DNA of 64,000 nt from an uncultured Bacillota bacterium (GTDB taxonomy: Bacteria; Bacillota; Clostridia; Lachnospirales; Lachnospiraceae). The stretch covers positions 62,001 to 126,000 of the forward strand of contig CASEXH010000004.1 of NCBI GenBank assembly GCA_949291945.1, read 5' to 3'. This document shows positions 8,907-17,919 of this stretch, one piece after another. Below the pieces are notes generated by a model that made no database searches, had not been told where the DNA came from, and saw only the letters and a program-made list of their open reading frames with translations. Every line of letters starts with the position of its first letter. Positions within the stretch are counted from its first letter, which is position 1. The position numbers were made by a program, and so were the translations under genes.

Positions 8907-9413
8907 TTATTTATTTCTGCCGCAGCAGTATTTATATTTTTTGCCGCTTCCACATGGACATGGATCATTCCGTCCAATCTTCGGTCCTTTTACAACAGTT
9001 CCGGATTTCTTCTGCTCCTTGTATAATTCTTTTCTCTTCTCTTCAGAGAAAATGTTATTCCACTGTGGCAGTTCGTACAGCCAGTCCGCCTTTGCGTCTA
9101 CCATGTTCTTGTACAGAGTCTCCAGATCATAGCCCAGATTTACCTCTGTATCTTCTTCCATCTCCTCAATAGGATTTGGAACTTTCAGACTGTCGTTGAT
9201 CCCGTCCAGGAAGCCTACCATTGTCATAACATCTACGTTATATTTTTCTGCAAGCTCTTTTACGGTTCCTCTTACCACTTCGTCAGGATTGCTGAGAAGC
9301 TGTTCGTAAATTCCTTTTTCAATTAAAAAATAATCTGTCCAGAATTTCTGCAGCTGGCCTCTGTCCGCCTGCTGAGAATACGCTTTGTCTCTCCATTGCT
9401 GTAATAACGCCAT
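8907..9413 (-). CDS. SEC-C motif protein, function unknown
   Basis: 168 residues, mostly helical and acidic, ending in the zinc-binding SEC-C module ([21 protein letters not shown]). In SecA this module binds zinc and contacts SecB; stand-alone SEC-C proteins are common in Firmicutes, mostly without assigned function. The start is the ATG at 9413, with AGGTAA nearby. It has its own promoter (9462-9490) and a strong terminator, so it is probably a single-gene unit after the KaiC/PEP-synthase-like gene. Confidence 0.88.
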   Translation of the reverse strand: MALLQQWRDKAYSQQADRGQLQKFWTDYFLIEKGIYEQLLSNPDEVVRGTVKELAEKYNVDVMTMVGFLDGINDSLKVPNPIEEMEEDTEVNLGYDLETLYKNMVDAKADWLYELPQWNNIFSEEKRKELYKEQKKSGTVVKGPKIGRNDPCPCGSGKKYKYCCGRNK

Positions 9414-9461
9414 ATATCTTACCTGCCTTTTATATTTCTCTTGTTTTAATTTAACAGGTAC

Positions 9462-9490
9462 AGTATATACGATATCTGATTATTTTTCAA
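9462..9490 (-). promoter_or_regulatory. promoter of the SEC-C gene
   Basis: On the minus strand TTGAAA (9490-9485), a 17-base spacer and TATACT (9467-9462). It begins just after the stop codon of the upstream large gene. Confidence 0.65.
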
Positions 9491-9492
9491 TC

Positions 9493-12063
9493 CTAACTTT
9501 CGGCAATTCCGCAAAGAGTCTCCCCGGACATAACATCATTCCAGTAATACAGGTTTTCCGGTTCTATTACCCGGAACATGGGGAAAAGTTCCTCCATATC
9601 CGGACAGATCTGTGGGAAAAAGTTTTCCTCTTCTGCAAAAAGTTCCGGATCATAAGCCAGCTTTCGCTTATCCTCCCACAAAGCACTGTAAAAGATCTCC
9701 GCCTCCACCATGTCCTGGAACATATGGCTTCCGTAGCTCAGTTCCGGCATATAGCCAGCCCGGCTGTCCGAGACTTCGCAGATCCCGGAGACAGTGGAAA
9801 TATCCGCAAAAGTTACCGGAACCCCCAGCTCCGGAGAGGATGTTCCTACCCTGCCGGGAGTCATGAGAAGAAGATTTTTCCCCGATCCCTTATAATACCG
9901 GTTAATCCTTCCTACAGCTTCTGCCACCTGGTGCTTCTTTCCGTAAGAATATTCATAATATAATTTCGGCTCGATCTGTATAACCACATGGATCTGTTTT
10001 TTCAGGGAATTGCCTACCGAGGAATCCTTCAGATGGAAAAATGTCTTTGCCTCTGAAAGACTGGGGATTTCCACTTTTCCCCCTCTGCTTCCCGTAAATA
10101 GAGGCCGGCACTGAAGAAGGTTCACCACAAAGTCCCCCTCCTCATCTATATTTACTGTGTATTCAATATCCACCGGATTTCCGTAGACCTGTTCCAGGGT
10201 CTTCAAAAGCTTCTGCATTAGCCCGGTAAACTCCCGGTTTTCCAGAAGTTTCTGGCAGGTAACAAACCACACCTGGCGCCACCGTCCCATACGGTTCAGG
10301 GCCTCTTCTGCCTCATAGTCTCTCTCCATCACCGCCCGTTTATACCAGAGAGGCAGGATTTCCATAAGGGAATCTGTGCTTTTTGTGAGAAGATGATTTG
10401 CCTTCGTGTCCAGCACATCCACATTTTTCTGGGAAAACCGGTGTTTATCCGCCACATTGATCTGCATGGATACGGCGGGACGGTCCAGATTTACCAGCCT
10501 TGGATAATCGTTCTCCGTCCGGTCTACGGCCCTGGTCCCAAGGCCTGCCACCAGCCGGAGCATTCCGGCGCTCTGATCCATGTCTTTGCTCCACTTATAG
10601 GCGCTGTAACTATATCCCACTCCTGCCGCCGCAGGGAAGAAATAATCTCCCCAGTGAGAGCCGGAAACCCGCTGGACCAGCACAGCCATCTGTTCGTCCT
10701 GGTGTTCCAGGCCTCTCTGTTTCCGGTACTCCAAAGCAGATATATCCATAATACTGGCGTAAACTCTCCGCACTGCATCCTCAAAGACCTTCAGCCGCTC
10801 TTCCAGTGTTCCCTGATTTACACAGAACACAGACTCATATTTTCCCGCAAAGGCGTTGCCGAATCCGTCTTCCAGGAAACTGGAAGAACGGACGATAATG
10901 GGACTCTGTCCGAAATATTCCAGCACCGAGCGGAATTTTTCCCGGATATTGGAAGGAAACTCTCCGGAGAGCAGGGCCTGCTGAAGCTGTCCGGCTTTCT
11001 CAAAATAGCCTTCTTCTGTCCGCTGGGCGATCCTGGTCTCCCAGCAGTTATTGGAAACAATATAGGTATAAAATACGTCCGAACCAATGTAATAGGAATC
11101 GTGGGCCTCCCTGTGTGCCCGGTATTCCGGTAGAAGGGTATTCACGATCTTCCTGGCCAGGAGCATACCGCAAGCCTTTCCTCCAATAGCGCCGCTGCCG
11201 ATCATCCGGTCCCGGAGTTTGAAATAATCTTTGGGTTTAAAATATTTCTTCAGCATTTCCTGAAGCCGCTTATCCTTAGTCATGGTACTTTCCAGGATCT
11301 GGTTTTCCGTCTCTTCCCGGAACCTTCCCTGCTGGTACTCCAGCTTTGCCATAGAAAAAAACCTGTCGTGGCTGTCAAAGTTCTGGTCTTGCTTCTGGGC
11401 CTCTTCCTCTTCCAGGATCTGATAGTACCGGCTTAAAGCCACGCCTCCGTCTACCGCCTTAAAATCTTCCAGATCCATACTGCAGGAATGAGGCAGGAAC
11501 ATTTTGGCAGAATACCGGTTCCACACCTTTAAGGGATGGACATAAAGCTTATCCCCTGTATGGACGTCTAAAAGCAGCTGGGTGGTATCCCGGATCCTGG
11601 CCACAGCGTCAAAGGAATGTCTTCCTCTGAGAAGTGGGAAATAAGCCACTGTATCCAGTTTAAACAGATAAGGGCAGGTCACCCGGAAAAAGTTTCCCAT
11701 CATCAGGTCTGTATACCAGACAGACTGAAGGGAAGAAAGACTGTCAAACACGTAAAAAGCGTCTTTCCCCTCAATGGTGATCCGGTTGTAAATATCCACG
11801 GTAAAGGCTTCAAAGCCTTTATCCGGATTAAACTCAAAGATCTTCAGCCCTTCTCTGGGGGAAAGAAGGGGCTCATGGTCTGCAAACCGCATGTAGATCA
11901 GATTTCTCTTGTCACCAATGGCCTGCTCTACAAAAGGCTCCATAAAATGCCGAAATTCCTCCAGATCTGTCACCTGCCACACTACATTGTCTCCCATGCG
12001 GATATAATCCAGCAGATCATCCAGACCTGGTATACCGCTTAAAACTCTGTCAAAGGCTCCCAT
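9493..12063 (-). CDS. P-loop-less KaiC-like domain fused to PEP synthase-type ATP-binding domain
   Basis: 856 residues in two parts. Residues 1-230 resemble a KaiC/RecA fold: GIPGLDDLL at 10-18 and YVFDSLSSL at 104-112 (Walker B position D107). The P-loop glycines and lysine expected near 30-40 are absent, so it probably does not hydrolyse ATP there. Residues 285-670 match the N-terminal ATP-grasp part of PEP synthase / pyruvate phosphate dikinase: GGKACGM (294-300), VRSSSFLEDGFGNAFAG (391-407) and a VDIEYTVN...LLQCRPL segment. The swivelling phosphohistidine domain and the C-terminal TIM barrel are missing. It may phosphorylate a partner protein or act as a sensor; no function is established. 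Start ATG at 12063, AGGAGG 6 bases upstream. Confidence 0.8.
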   Translation of the reverse strand: MGAFDRVLSGIPGLDDLLDYIRMGDNVVWQVTDLEEFRHFMEPFVEQAIGDKRNLIYMRFADHEPLLSPREGLKIFEFNPDKGFEAFTVDIYNRITIEGKDAFYVFDSLSSLQSVWYTDLMMGNFFRVTCPYLFKLDTVAYFPLLRGRHSFDAVARIRDTTQLLLDVHTGDKLYVHPLKVWNRYSAKMFLPHSCSMDLEDFKAVDGGVALSRYYQILEEEEAQKQDQNFDSHDRFFSMAKLEYQQGRFREETENQILESTMTKDKRLQEMLKKYFKPKDYFKLRDRMIGSGAIGGKACGMLLARKIVNTLLPEYRAHREAHDSYYIGSDVFYTYIVSNNCWETRIAQRTEEGYFEKAGQLQQALLSGEFPSNIREKFRSVLEYFGQSPIIVRSSSFLEDGFGNAFAGKYESVFCVNQGTLEERLKVFEDAVRRVYASIMDISALEYRKQRGLEHQDEQMAVLVQRVSGSHWGDYFFPAAAGVGYSYSAYKWSKDMDQSAGMLRLVAGLGTRAVDRTENDYPRLVNLDRPAVSMQINVADKHRFSQKNVDVLDTKANHLLTKSTDSLMEILPLWYKRAVMERDYEAEEALNRMGRWRQVWFVTCQKLLENREFTGLMQKLLKTLEQVYGNPVDIEYTVNIDEEGDFVVNLLQCRPLFTGSRGGKVEIPSLSEAKTFFHLKDSSVGNSLKKQIHVVIQIEPKLYYEYSYGKKHQVAEAVGRINRYYKGSGKNLLLMTPGRVGTSSPELGVPVTFADISTVSGICEVSDSRAGYMPELSYGSHMFQDMVEAEIFYSALWEDKRKLAYDPELFAEEENFFPQICPDMEELFPMFRVIEPENLYYWNDVMSGETLCGIAES

Positions 12064-12076
12064 AAATAACCTCCTG

Positions 12077-12126
12077 ATAAAAATTGAAAGGCGCTGACAG
12101 AGTTCTCTCTCTCCGTCAGCGCCTTT
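12077..12126 (-). terminator. hairpin terminator, possible attenuator of the downstream gene
   Basis: On the minus strand, arms AAAGGCGCTGAC (12126-12115 with 12098-12087, about 11-12 pairs) are followed by CAATTTTT. It lies 30 bases before the ATG at 12063 and downstream of a candidate promoter. It may therefore end the MATE transcript, attenuate the KaiC/PEP-synthase-like gene, or both. Confidence 0.75.
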
Positions 12127-12177
12127 GCTGAATCCCTGACTCCCGCCCTCAGCGGGATAGTTTACTTTCTGAATATA

Positions 12178-12206
12178 AGTATAACAGATATTTTTTTCTA
12201 TGGCTA
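12178..12206 (-). promoter_or_regulatory. candidate promoter upstream of the attenuator-like hairpin
   Basis: On the minus strand TAGCCA (12206-12201, 4 of 6 to consensus), a 17-base spacer and TATACT (12183-12178). The leader then contains a small stem CCCGC/GCGGG (about 12154-12140) before the terminator hairpin. Confidence 0.45.
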
Positions 12207-12222
12207 TATCTCTTTTCTATTT

Positions 12223-13572
12223 TTAAAAGACACTTCCCTTTTCTTCCCGTATCCACCGAAACAAAAGTACTGCCGCCAGGATGGCAGTGAGACAATCTGA
12301 AACCGCCTGAGAAGCCAGGACGCCATTGTATCCAAAAGTGTTTGAAGCCAGGAAGATCACAATAGCGAAAATTGCGCCCTGTCTGCTCAGAGACAGAAGG
12401 AAGGCCCCCAGAGCTTTTCCCGCAGACTGAAAAGTACTTGTGGTCACCAGCACCACGGCGATAAAGATCATTCCCGCCTGCTGGAAGCGGAGCATTGGAA
12501 CCCCAAGCTCAATAATCCCTGGATCCTGCATAAAAATCTTGATCAGTGCCGGAGCCGCCACGGACAGAAGCAGCGCCAGGACCGCCGCCGTCCCGCATTC
12601 AAATCCATAGCTGAATTTCAGGATATCCCTCAGCCGCCTGCTGTTTTTCGCTCCGTAATTGTAGCCAATGAGAGGCTGGACGCCGAAAGCCAGTCCCACC
12701 AGTACCAGCACTGCGATAAGGTTTACCTTCATCACGATCCCCATAGCCGCCACAGCGTCATTTCCATAGGGGAGGAGAAAACGGTTTGTAAGGGCCATTC
12801 CCAGGCTCTGCATTAAATTTGTAACAGAAGCTGGAATCCCAATGGCAAAGATCTGTCCCAGTTCTCCCTTTTGGATATGAAATCCTCTGGGATCCACAGA
12901 CAGCCGCCTGCTTCTCTTCAGAAGAAACCACAGAAAAAACAGGTCTGTGCAAATATTGCCGATCACTGTGGCGATAGCCGCACCTGCCGCCCCCATATCC
13001 AGGGTAAAGATAAAGACCGGGTCCAGAATCATGTTCACCACAGCTCCCAGGATACTTCCCACCATGGAAGCAGTAGCAAATCCCTCTGTCCGCAGAAGGT
13101 TCAGGGGTGTATAGGACACAATGATAAAGGGAGCGCCCAGGGCAATGTAGGTATAGTACTGGGAGGCATAGGTCATGGTATCCCTGTCCGCCCCTAAAAG
13201 AGTAAGTACAGGCCCTCTAAATAGCAGAAGAAGCACAGTCACCAGGATTCCGCAGGCAATAGCGCCGTAAAAGCAAAACACACTGAGACGCTTCCCGTCT
13301 TTATCCAACTTCTGCCCGAAAAGCCGGGAGATCACCGAGCTTCCCCCCAGTCCGAAAATATCCCCCAGAGCGATCATCAGTGTAAAAACAGGAGCGCTTA
13401 AAGAAACTCCCGCCACCAGATCTGTATTTCCGGTCTGGGCGATAAAAAAGGTATCCACCATATTATAGACCAGGGAAACCACCATGCTGAACACTACCGG
13501 CAGGGCAAAAGTGAAATAGGCCCTGGGAATAGGCGCCTTCTCAAATAAGTCGTTTTTACTGTCTTCTTTCAT
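12223..13572 (-). CDS. MATE family efflux transporter
   Basis: 449 residues with twelve predicted membrane helices in two halves, normal MATE length. The N-terminal helix region (ALPVVFSMVVSLVYNMVDTFFIAQ) and the repeat in the second half (IGIPASVTNLMQSLGMALTNRF) are typical of the DinF/NorM-like class. The ATG at 13572 has AGGAGG 9 bases upstream. The open frame continues upstream to 14118, but that part is antisense-quality sequence lying over another gene and is not used. It has its own promoter (13649-13677). The pair of MATE pumps in this part of the window are not close copies. Substrate unknown. Confidence 0.9.
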   Translation of the reverse strand: MKEDSKNDLFEKAPIPRAYFTFALPVVFSMVVSLVYNMVDTFFIAQTGNTDLVAGVSLSAPVFTLMIALGDIFGLGGSSVISRLFGQKLDKDGKRLSVFCFYGAIACGILVTVLLLLFRGPVLTLLGADRDTMTYASQYYTYIALGAPFIIVSYTPLNLLRTEGFATASMVGSILGAVVNMILDPVFIFTLDMGAAGAAIATVIGNICTDLFFLWFLLKRSRRLSVDPRGFHIQKGELGQIFAIGIPASVTNLMQSLGMALTNRFLLPYGNDAVAAMGIVMKVNLIAVLVLVGLAFGVQPLIGYNYGAKNSRRLRDILKFSYGFECGTAAVLALLLSVAAPALIKIFMQDPGIIELGVPMLRFQQAGMIFIAVVLVTTSTFQSAGKALGAFLLSLSRQGAIFAIVIFLASNTFGYNGVLASQAVSDCLTAILAAVLLFRWIREEKGSVF

Positions 13573-13648
13573 TTTTAAAGTTCCTCCTGTTTTTCCTTGC
13601 TGCAGCATACTTTGCCAAAGCTTTTGCAAAATCTGCATTCTGTATAAA

Positions 13649-13677
13649 AGTATAGCAAAAGATCCAGGCCATGCCAA
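13649..13677 (-). promoter_or_regulatory. promoter of the MATE gene
   Basis: On the minus strand TTGGCA (13677-13672), a 17-base spacer and TATACT (13654-13649), 77 bases before the start codon. Confidence 0.7.
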
Positions 13678-13697
13678 GCACGGAAAAACTACAGGAC

Positions 13698-16220
13698 CTA
13701 CTCTTCCCTGATCCGCTCCACAACAGTCTCCCGGCACATTTTCCGGTAATGATATCTGGGAACTCCCCAGGCTATGAGGGCCAGAAGGGGAATGGCCAGA
13801 AGGCTGACCGCTATGGAAGGGTGATAAGTAAAGAAGAAACTCCTGCCTGCGGTCTTTGCGATCACTGCTCGCATAAGAGGTATCCCTGCTGTATCCGCCA
13901 GCCCAAGGGCTGCCAGGAAATAGATCCCTCCTTCGGTACACAGCATTCTCAGAACCTGCTTTCTGGTCATTCCTACCGCTTCCAGCAAAGACAGCTCCTT
14001 TTTCCTGCTGATGACAGACACTGCTGAAGTATTGAAAAAGTTCAGTACTCCGATCACAAACAGCACCCCGCACAAAAGTCCCAGGATTAACATATATTTT
14101 CCGGCAAACCGGCTGCACTGCTGCTCCAGTTCCATGCGGGAGTCCATGAGAAGCTGGGGCTTATCAGTCAGATAATCTTCCAGCCATTGTCCAAGTGCTT
14201 TCTCCTCTCCTTCCTCTGCCTCAATCCCCACAGTCATCGCCCCCGGATTTCCTCCCATCTGAAGATAAGTCTCTTCCGGAAGGTAAAAAGAAATATCATA
14301 ATAAGTACCTGCTCCAAAAGGATACTCCAGATCATAAGGCATAGCCCCCACCCCCAGGACCTGGAACTCTCTCTTCTGTCCTTCGATCTCAAGGGTGATC
14401 CTGTCCCCCGGTTCTGAATATCCCCCAAAGCCGTATATACTGGCGGAAACGATCACATAGTCTCCCTGTATAAATTCCTGCCAGGTACAGGAGCTGTCCA
14501 GAAATTCCATTTTCTCAAAGGCCGCCTGGTTGATTCCCAATACATGGGAGGGTGTCTGTCTGCTTTCCAGACGCTTTCTCTCTTCTTTTGCCCAGGCGCT
14601 GTCATAAATTTTTTCTTTTTCTGCAAGATCCATCATATTTTCCAGAATCTTATACTCTTTCTCGCTTAAGAGATGGAGTTCCTCCGTGTCATAGACACAG
14701 GCCAGGCTTTCTATGCCTTCCTGACTCCGGATATCCCCTAATATCTCGGGAGTCAGTGCATTCAGATCGGCATACTGCGCCATAGTTCCGGATCCTGTGA
14801 TCTTAAAGTCCGAAGAAATATAAGTATCTATATAAATGTCAAAATCAAACCCTTTCTGTATTGTATAGATACAGTTCAGAAGGAAGATGGGAAGGGTCAG
14901 GGATAACACCACCAGTACAGATTTCTTCCAGGTCCTTTTCATATTTTCCAGGGCCATGATCCCCGGAGTGACCTTATGGCCTTTTCTTTCCCGGTTCCGG
15001 GCAGATCCTTCCGTCATCCGCACCGCTTCCACAGGAGACACTTTCGCTACAATATGGCAGGGACGCATACAGGCAATATAGACCGTAGCCAGGGAGAAAA
15101 GAACGGCAGTCAGAAAGATCCAGGGACTGGTACTGACCAGAACTTCCGGGGATTCTGCCCCCAGTTCCGATTCCATAAGATAAGGCACCATGGCCCTGCC
15201 AGCCAGCCACCCAAGGAGCAGGCCAATGGGAATCCCTATTCCGGACAGGAGCAGGGCCTGCCTTCGGACGATCCCCTTTAACTGCCTTCCCGTAGTCCCG
15301 ATATTCTTCAGAAGCCCATAGGCCCGGATATCATTTTTTACCGATATCTGAAACACGTTATAAATGATCAGATAACCGGACAGGAAGACCAGAAAAACCA
15401 CTGCCCCTACCGTGGCAAAAGGAAAACCATCTTCTCCGAAAAGCCTGTCATAAGCCGGGGGAATATCCATCCTGGCGGGAGTATCCGAAACATGATAAAG
15501 TTCCTCGATCTCTTCCTTATACTGGTTCAGCTTAAAGATATTGTCAAACCACAGACTCAGATTATAGTCCCCCTCAAAATCTCCCATTGCAATGGACTCC
15601 TCTGTGGCGGTTTTCATATGGGCCAGACAGTAATCTCTGGAAACCCACACCATCTGGGCCTTTGGCAAAGGATCTCCTTCCCAGAAACCGCTGAGCCGGA
15701 AATCCTCTGTAATCTGTTTCCCCGAAGCACTATAGGTAAGAGTCACGGTACTGCCGATCTTGTGAGGCACACCCAGCAGATCCAGAACAATGGTGCTGAC
15801 AGCAGCCTCCTTCTCCCCCTGGGGGAGAGTTCCTTGGGTAGGCAGGCACTGATAACTCCTGGCCCCGTTTTCATCTGCATAACGGATTTCTGTGGAGATG
15901 GTCTGCAGCTCTTCATTTTCCGCCACCGACAGAAAAATCGTGTAGCCCATCTCTTTGATCTTGTCATACTGGCTGATCTGGCGAAACTGTTCTTCTGTAA
16001 GGTCCTGAACAGAAATCTGGCTGGAATCCATACTGGTCCGCATCTCCTGATTCATAGTGGAGCGGAGCACAGAAACTGCTGCGGTAAAAGAAGCGGTAAA
16101 CATTACTGCAGTCATAATCACTGCCAGGACCGCTATGATATTTCTCCCCCGGTTAATCTTCAAAAAACGCCTGGTCAGAAGCCAGATGGTCTTTCTGCTA
16201 TTCACCAATACCATAGTCAT
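13698..16220 (-). CDS. ABC transporter permease, FtsX/MacB type
   Basis: 840 residues, with one N-terminal membrane helix, a roughly 180-residue extracytoplasmic domain, a first FtsX core of three helices, a second helix with a second extracytoplasmic domain, and a C-terminal FtsX core. This doubled layout matches Firmicute peptide or lipid exporters. The ATG at 16220 has AAGGG five bases upstream; a GTG one codon earlier is possible. It overlaps the end of its ATPase gene by 23 bases, so the two are translationally linked. With the two-component genes upstream, antimicrobial-peptide sensing or envelope stress is the likely setting, but the cargo is unknown. Confidence 0.9.
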   Translation of the reverse strand: MTMVLVNSRKTIWLLTRRFLKINRGRNIIAVLAVIMTAVMFTASFTAAVSVLRSTMNQEMRTSMDSSQISVQDLTEEQFRQISQYDKIKEMGYTIFLSVAENEELQTISTEIRYADENGARSYQCLPTQGTLPQGEKEAAVSTIVLDLLGVPHKIGSTVTLTYSASGKQITEDFRLSGFWEGDPLPKAQMVWVSRDYCLAHMKTATEESIAMGDFEGDYNLSLWFDNIFKLNQYKEEIEELYHVSDTPARMDIPPAYDRLFGEDGFPFATVGAVVFLVFLSGYLIIYNVFQISVKNDIRAYGLLKNIGTTGRQLKGIVRRQALLLSGIGIPIGLLLGWLAGRAMVPYLMESELGAESPEVLVSTSPWIFLTAVLFSLATVYIACMRPCHIVAKVSPVEAVRMTEGSARNRERKGHKVTPGIMALENMKRTWKKSVLVVLSLTLPIFLLNCIYTIQKGFDFDIYIDTYISSDFKITGSGTMAQYADLNALTPEILGDIRSQEGIESLACVYDTEELHLLSEKEYKILENMMDLAEKEKIYDSAWAKEERKRLESRQTPSHVLGINQAAFEKMEFLDSSCTWQEFIQGDYVIVSASIYGFGGYSEPGDRITLEIEGQKREFQVLGVGAMPYDLEYPFGAGTYYDISFYLPEETYLQMGGNPGAMTVGIEAEEGEEKALGQWLEDYLTDKPQLLMDSRMELEQQCSRFAGKYMLILGLLCGVLFVIGVLNFFNTSAVSVISRKKELSLLEAVGMTRKQVLRMLCTEGGIYFLAALGLADTAGIPLMRAVIAKTAGRSFFFTYHPSIAVSLLAIPLLALIAWGVPRYHYRKMCRETVVERIREE

Positions 16221-16890
16221 CACTTCCCTTCACCAGTTTTCCGTCTTCAATGCGCAAGATCCGGTCCGCTGTCTGAGCGATCTCTTCATTATGAGTGATC
16301 ATCACCATGGTCTGGTGAAACTGCTGGCAGGTGATCCGCAGCAGACTCAGCACATCCTGGCTGGTCCGGCTGTCCAGGTTCCCTGTGGGCTCGTCAGCCA
16401 GCAAAATGGCCGGCTTTGCCGCCAGAGCCCTGGCAATGGCCACCCTCTGCTGCTGACCTCCGGAAAGCTGGCTGGGAAGACTGTTTTTCTTCTTTTCCAG
16501 CCCCAGCATGCCGATCACATTTTCCAGATATTCCCTATCCGGCTTTTTGCCGTCCAGCCCCAGGGGCACGGTGATATTCTCCATAACGTTCAGCATAGGG
16601 ACCAGATTATAACTCTGGAATACAAAGCCGATATTCCTCCGCCGAAAGATAGTCAGCTCTTCCTCCTTCATGGAAGACAGGTCTTTTCCATCAATCAGTA
16701 CCTTTCCGCCGGTAGGAATATCCAGCCCTCCCATCATATGGAGAAGGGTGGACTTTCCGCTGCCACTGGTCCCAACCACCGCCAGAAATTCTCCTTTTTC
16801 CACAGAGAAACTGACCCCGTCCAGGGCTTTCACCAGAGTCTCTCCCTTTCCGTATATTTTTCTCAGATCTTTTACTTCCAGTATTTTCAT
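16198..16890 (-). CDS. ABC transporter ATP-binding protein (LolD/MacB type)
   Basis: 230 residues, a complete ATPase. Walker A is GTSGSGKST, the signature is LSGGQQQRVAIARAL, Walker B is ILLADEPTGNLD, and the H-loop is in MVMITHNEE. It powers the FtsX-type permease encoded next, whose start overlaps its end. AGGAGG precedes the ATG at 16890. It is separated from the upstream histidine kinase gene by a terminator, so it needs its own promoter, which I could not pick out clearly. Confidence 0.95.
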   Translation of the reverse strand: MKILEVKDLRKIYGKGETLVKALDGVSFSVEKGEFLAVVGTSGSGKSTLLHMMGGLDIPTGGKVLIDGKDLSSMKEEELTIFRRRNIGFVFQSYNLVPMLNVMENITVPLGLDGKKPDREYLENVIGMLGLEKKKNSLPSQLSGGQQQRVAIARALAAKPAILLADEPTGNLDSRTSQDVLSLLRITCQQFHQTMVMITHNEEIAQTADRILRIEDGKLVKGSDDYGIGE

Positions 16891-16960
16891 AATGCCTCCT
16901 TTTCCCCGGTATCCTGTTCAAACCCAAAGGCCCGGATTTCTTTAAGGACAGGATAGCAGA

Positions 16961-17002
16961 AAAAAATCTCCAGACCGTTTCTGAAATATCACAGTCTGGA
17001 GA
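16961..17002 (-). terminator. terminator after the histidine kinase gene
   Basis: On the minus strand the arms TCTCCAGACT (17002-16993) and GGTCTGGAGA (16976-16967) are followed by seven T. The 5' arm includes the kinase's last codons and stop. Confidence 0.88.
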
Positions 17003-17918
17003 CATTTTCTCTTTTTTCACTGGGAAGAAATACGGAAAAGACACTTCCCTCCCCTTTCTTTGAAGAAACCTTGATATATCCTCCCTGGCTTCTGACAATT
17101 TCTCTTGCCAGATACAGGCCCAGTCCTACCCCTTCCTCTGAAAGGACGTCCCGGCTCCGGTAAAACCTTTGATAGATCTCCGGCAGTTCTTCCTCTTCTA
17201 TTCCGATTCCCGTATCCCGGACGTCGATCCTAGAAAACAGGCTGTAAGAAACCACTTCCAGGGTAACTTTTCCACCAGCCGGCGTATATTTCACTGCGTT
17301 ATCCACCAGATTCATCAGGGCTTCCCTGGTCCACTTCCGGTCAAACCAGGCATAGACCATCTCTTTCCCTGACTTTACCTCAAGGGATATCTGTTTCTCT
17401 CCGGCTTTCTGTTCCATAAGGCTTTTTACCTGGCAGGCCAGTTCACCCAGCTCCCCCTTTTGAGGAACTGTCTGTATGATCCCGTTTTCCAGCCTGGATA
17501 TTTTCACCAGGGAATCCAGGAGAAACTGAAGCTTTTCTCCCTGCTGGCGGATCACGGTCCCATATTCTCTCATCTGAGGATCTGTACAGTCCTCTTCCAG
17601 AAGCTGGCTGTATACCAGGATATTGGAAATGGGTATAGCCGTCTGGTGAGAAATATCCGATATCATGGTCTGGATCCTCTCCTTGCTCTGATTCAGATTT
17701 TCTTCCGCCAGTCTGCTGTCCTCCAGAAAACGGGCCATAGAATTTTCCACAGAGGATACCATAGTCTCATCAATCTCTTCCTGACGAAAATTTCCGCTTC
17801 TGGCCTTTTCCAGCATAGACTCCAGCCGTTCCAGAAGCCGCCGCTGTTTCTGTCTTCCATAAAGGCAGATCCCTGCTGCCAAAACAAACATTCCTGTTCC
17901 AAATACTATCATTTCCAT
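16989..17918 (-). CDS. sensor histidine kinase
   Basis: 309 residues: one N-terminal membrane helix (about 3-20), no sizeable extracytoplasmic domain, a dimerisation domain with H91 in SDISHQTAIPISN, and an HATPase with N (LVDNAVKYT), G1 (DVRDTGIGI) and G2 (GVGLGLYLAR) boxes. The lack of a sensor domain suggests it reads a signal through the membrane or from a partner such as the ABC permease encoded downstream. Its ATG at 17918 is one base past the regulator's stop codon with no clear ribosome site, implying coupled translation. Confidence 0.93.
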   Translation of the reverse strand: MEMIVFGTGMFVLAAGICLYGRQKQRRLLERLESMLEKARSGNFRQEEIDETMVSSVENSMARFLEDSRLAEENLNQSKERIQTMISDISHQTAIPISNILVYSQLLEEDCTDPQMREYGTVIRQQGEKLQFLLDSLVKISRLENGIIQTVPQKGELGELACQVKSLMEQKAGEKQISLEVKSGKEMVYAWFDRKWTREALMNLVDNAVKYTPAGGKVTLEVVSYSLFSRIDVRDTGIGIEEEELPEIYQRFYRSRDVLSEEGVGLGLYLAREIVRSQGGYIKVSSKKGEGSVFSVFLPSEKRENVSRL

Positions 17919-17919
17919 A

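Noticed and set aside
13573..14118. N-terminal extension of the MATE frame (to 631 residues)
   Set aside because: It overlaps the same-strand ABC permease gene in another frame, has no family similarity, and the ATG at 13572 has a strong ribosome site and its own promoter.
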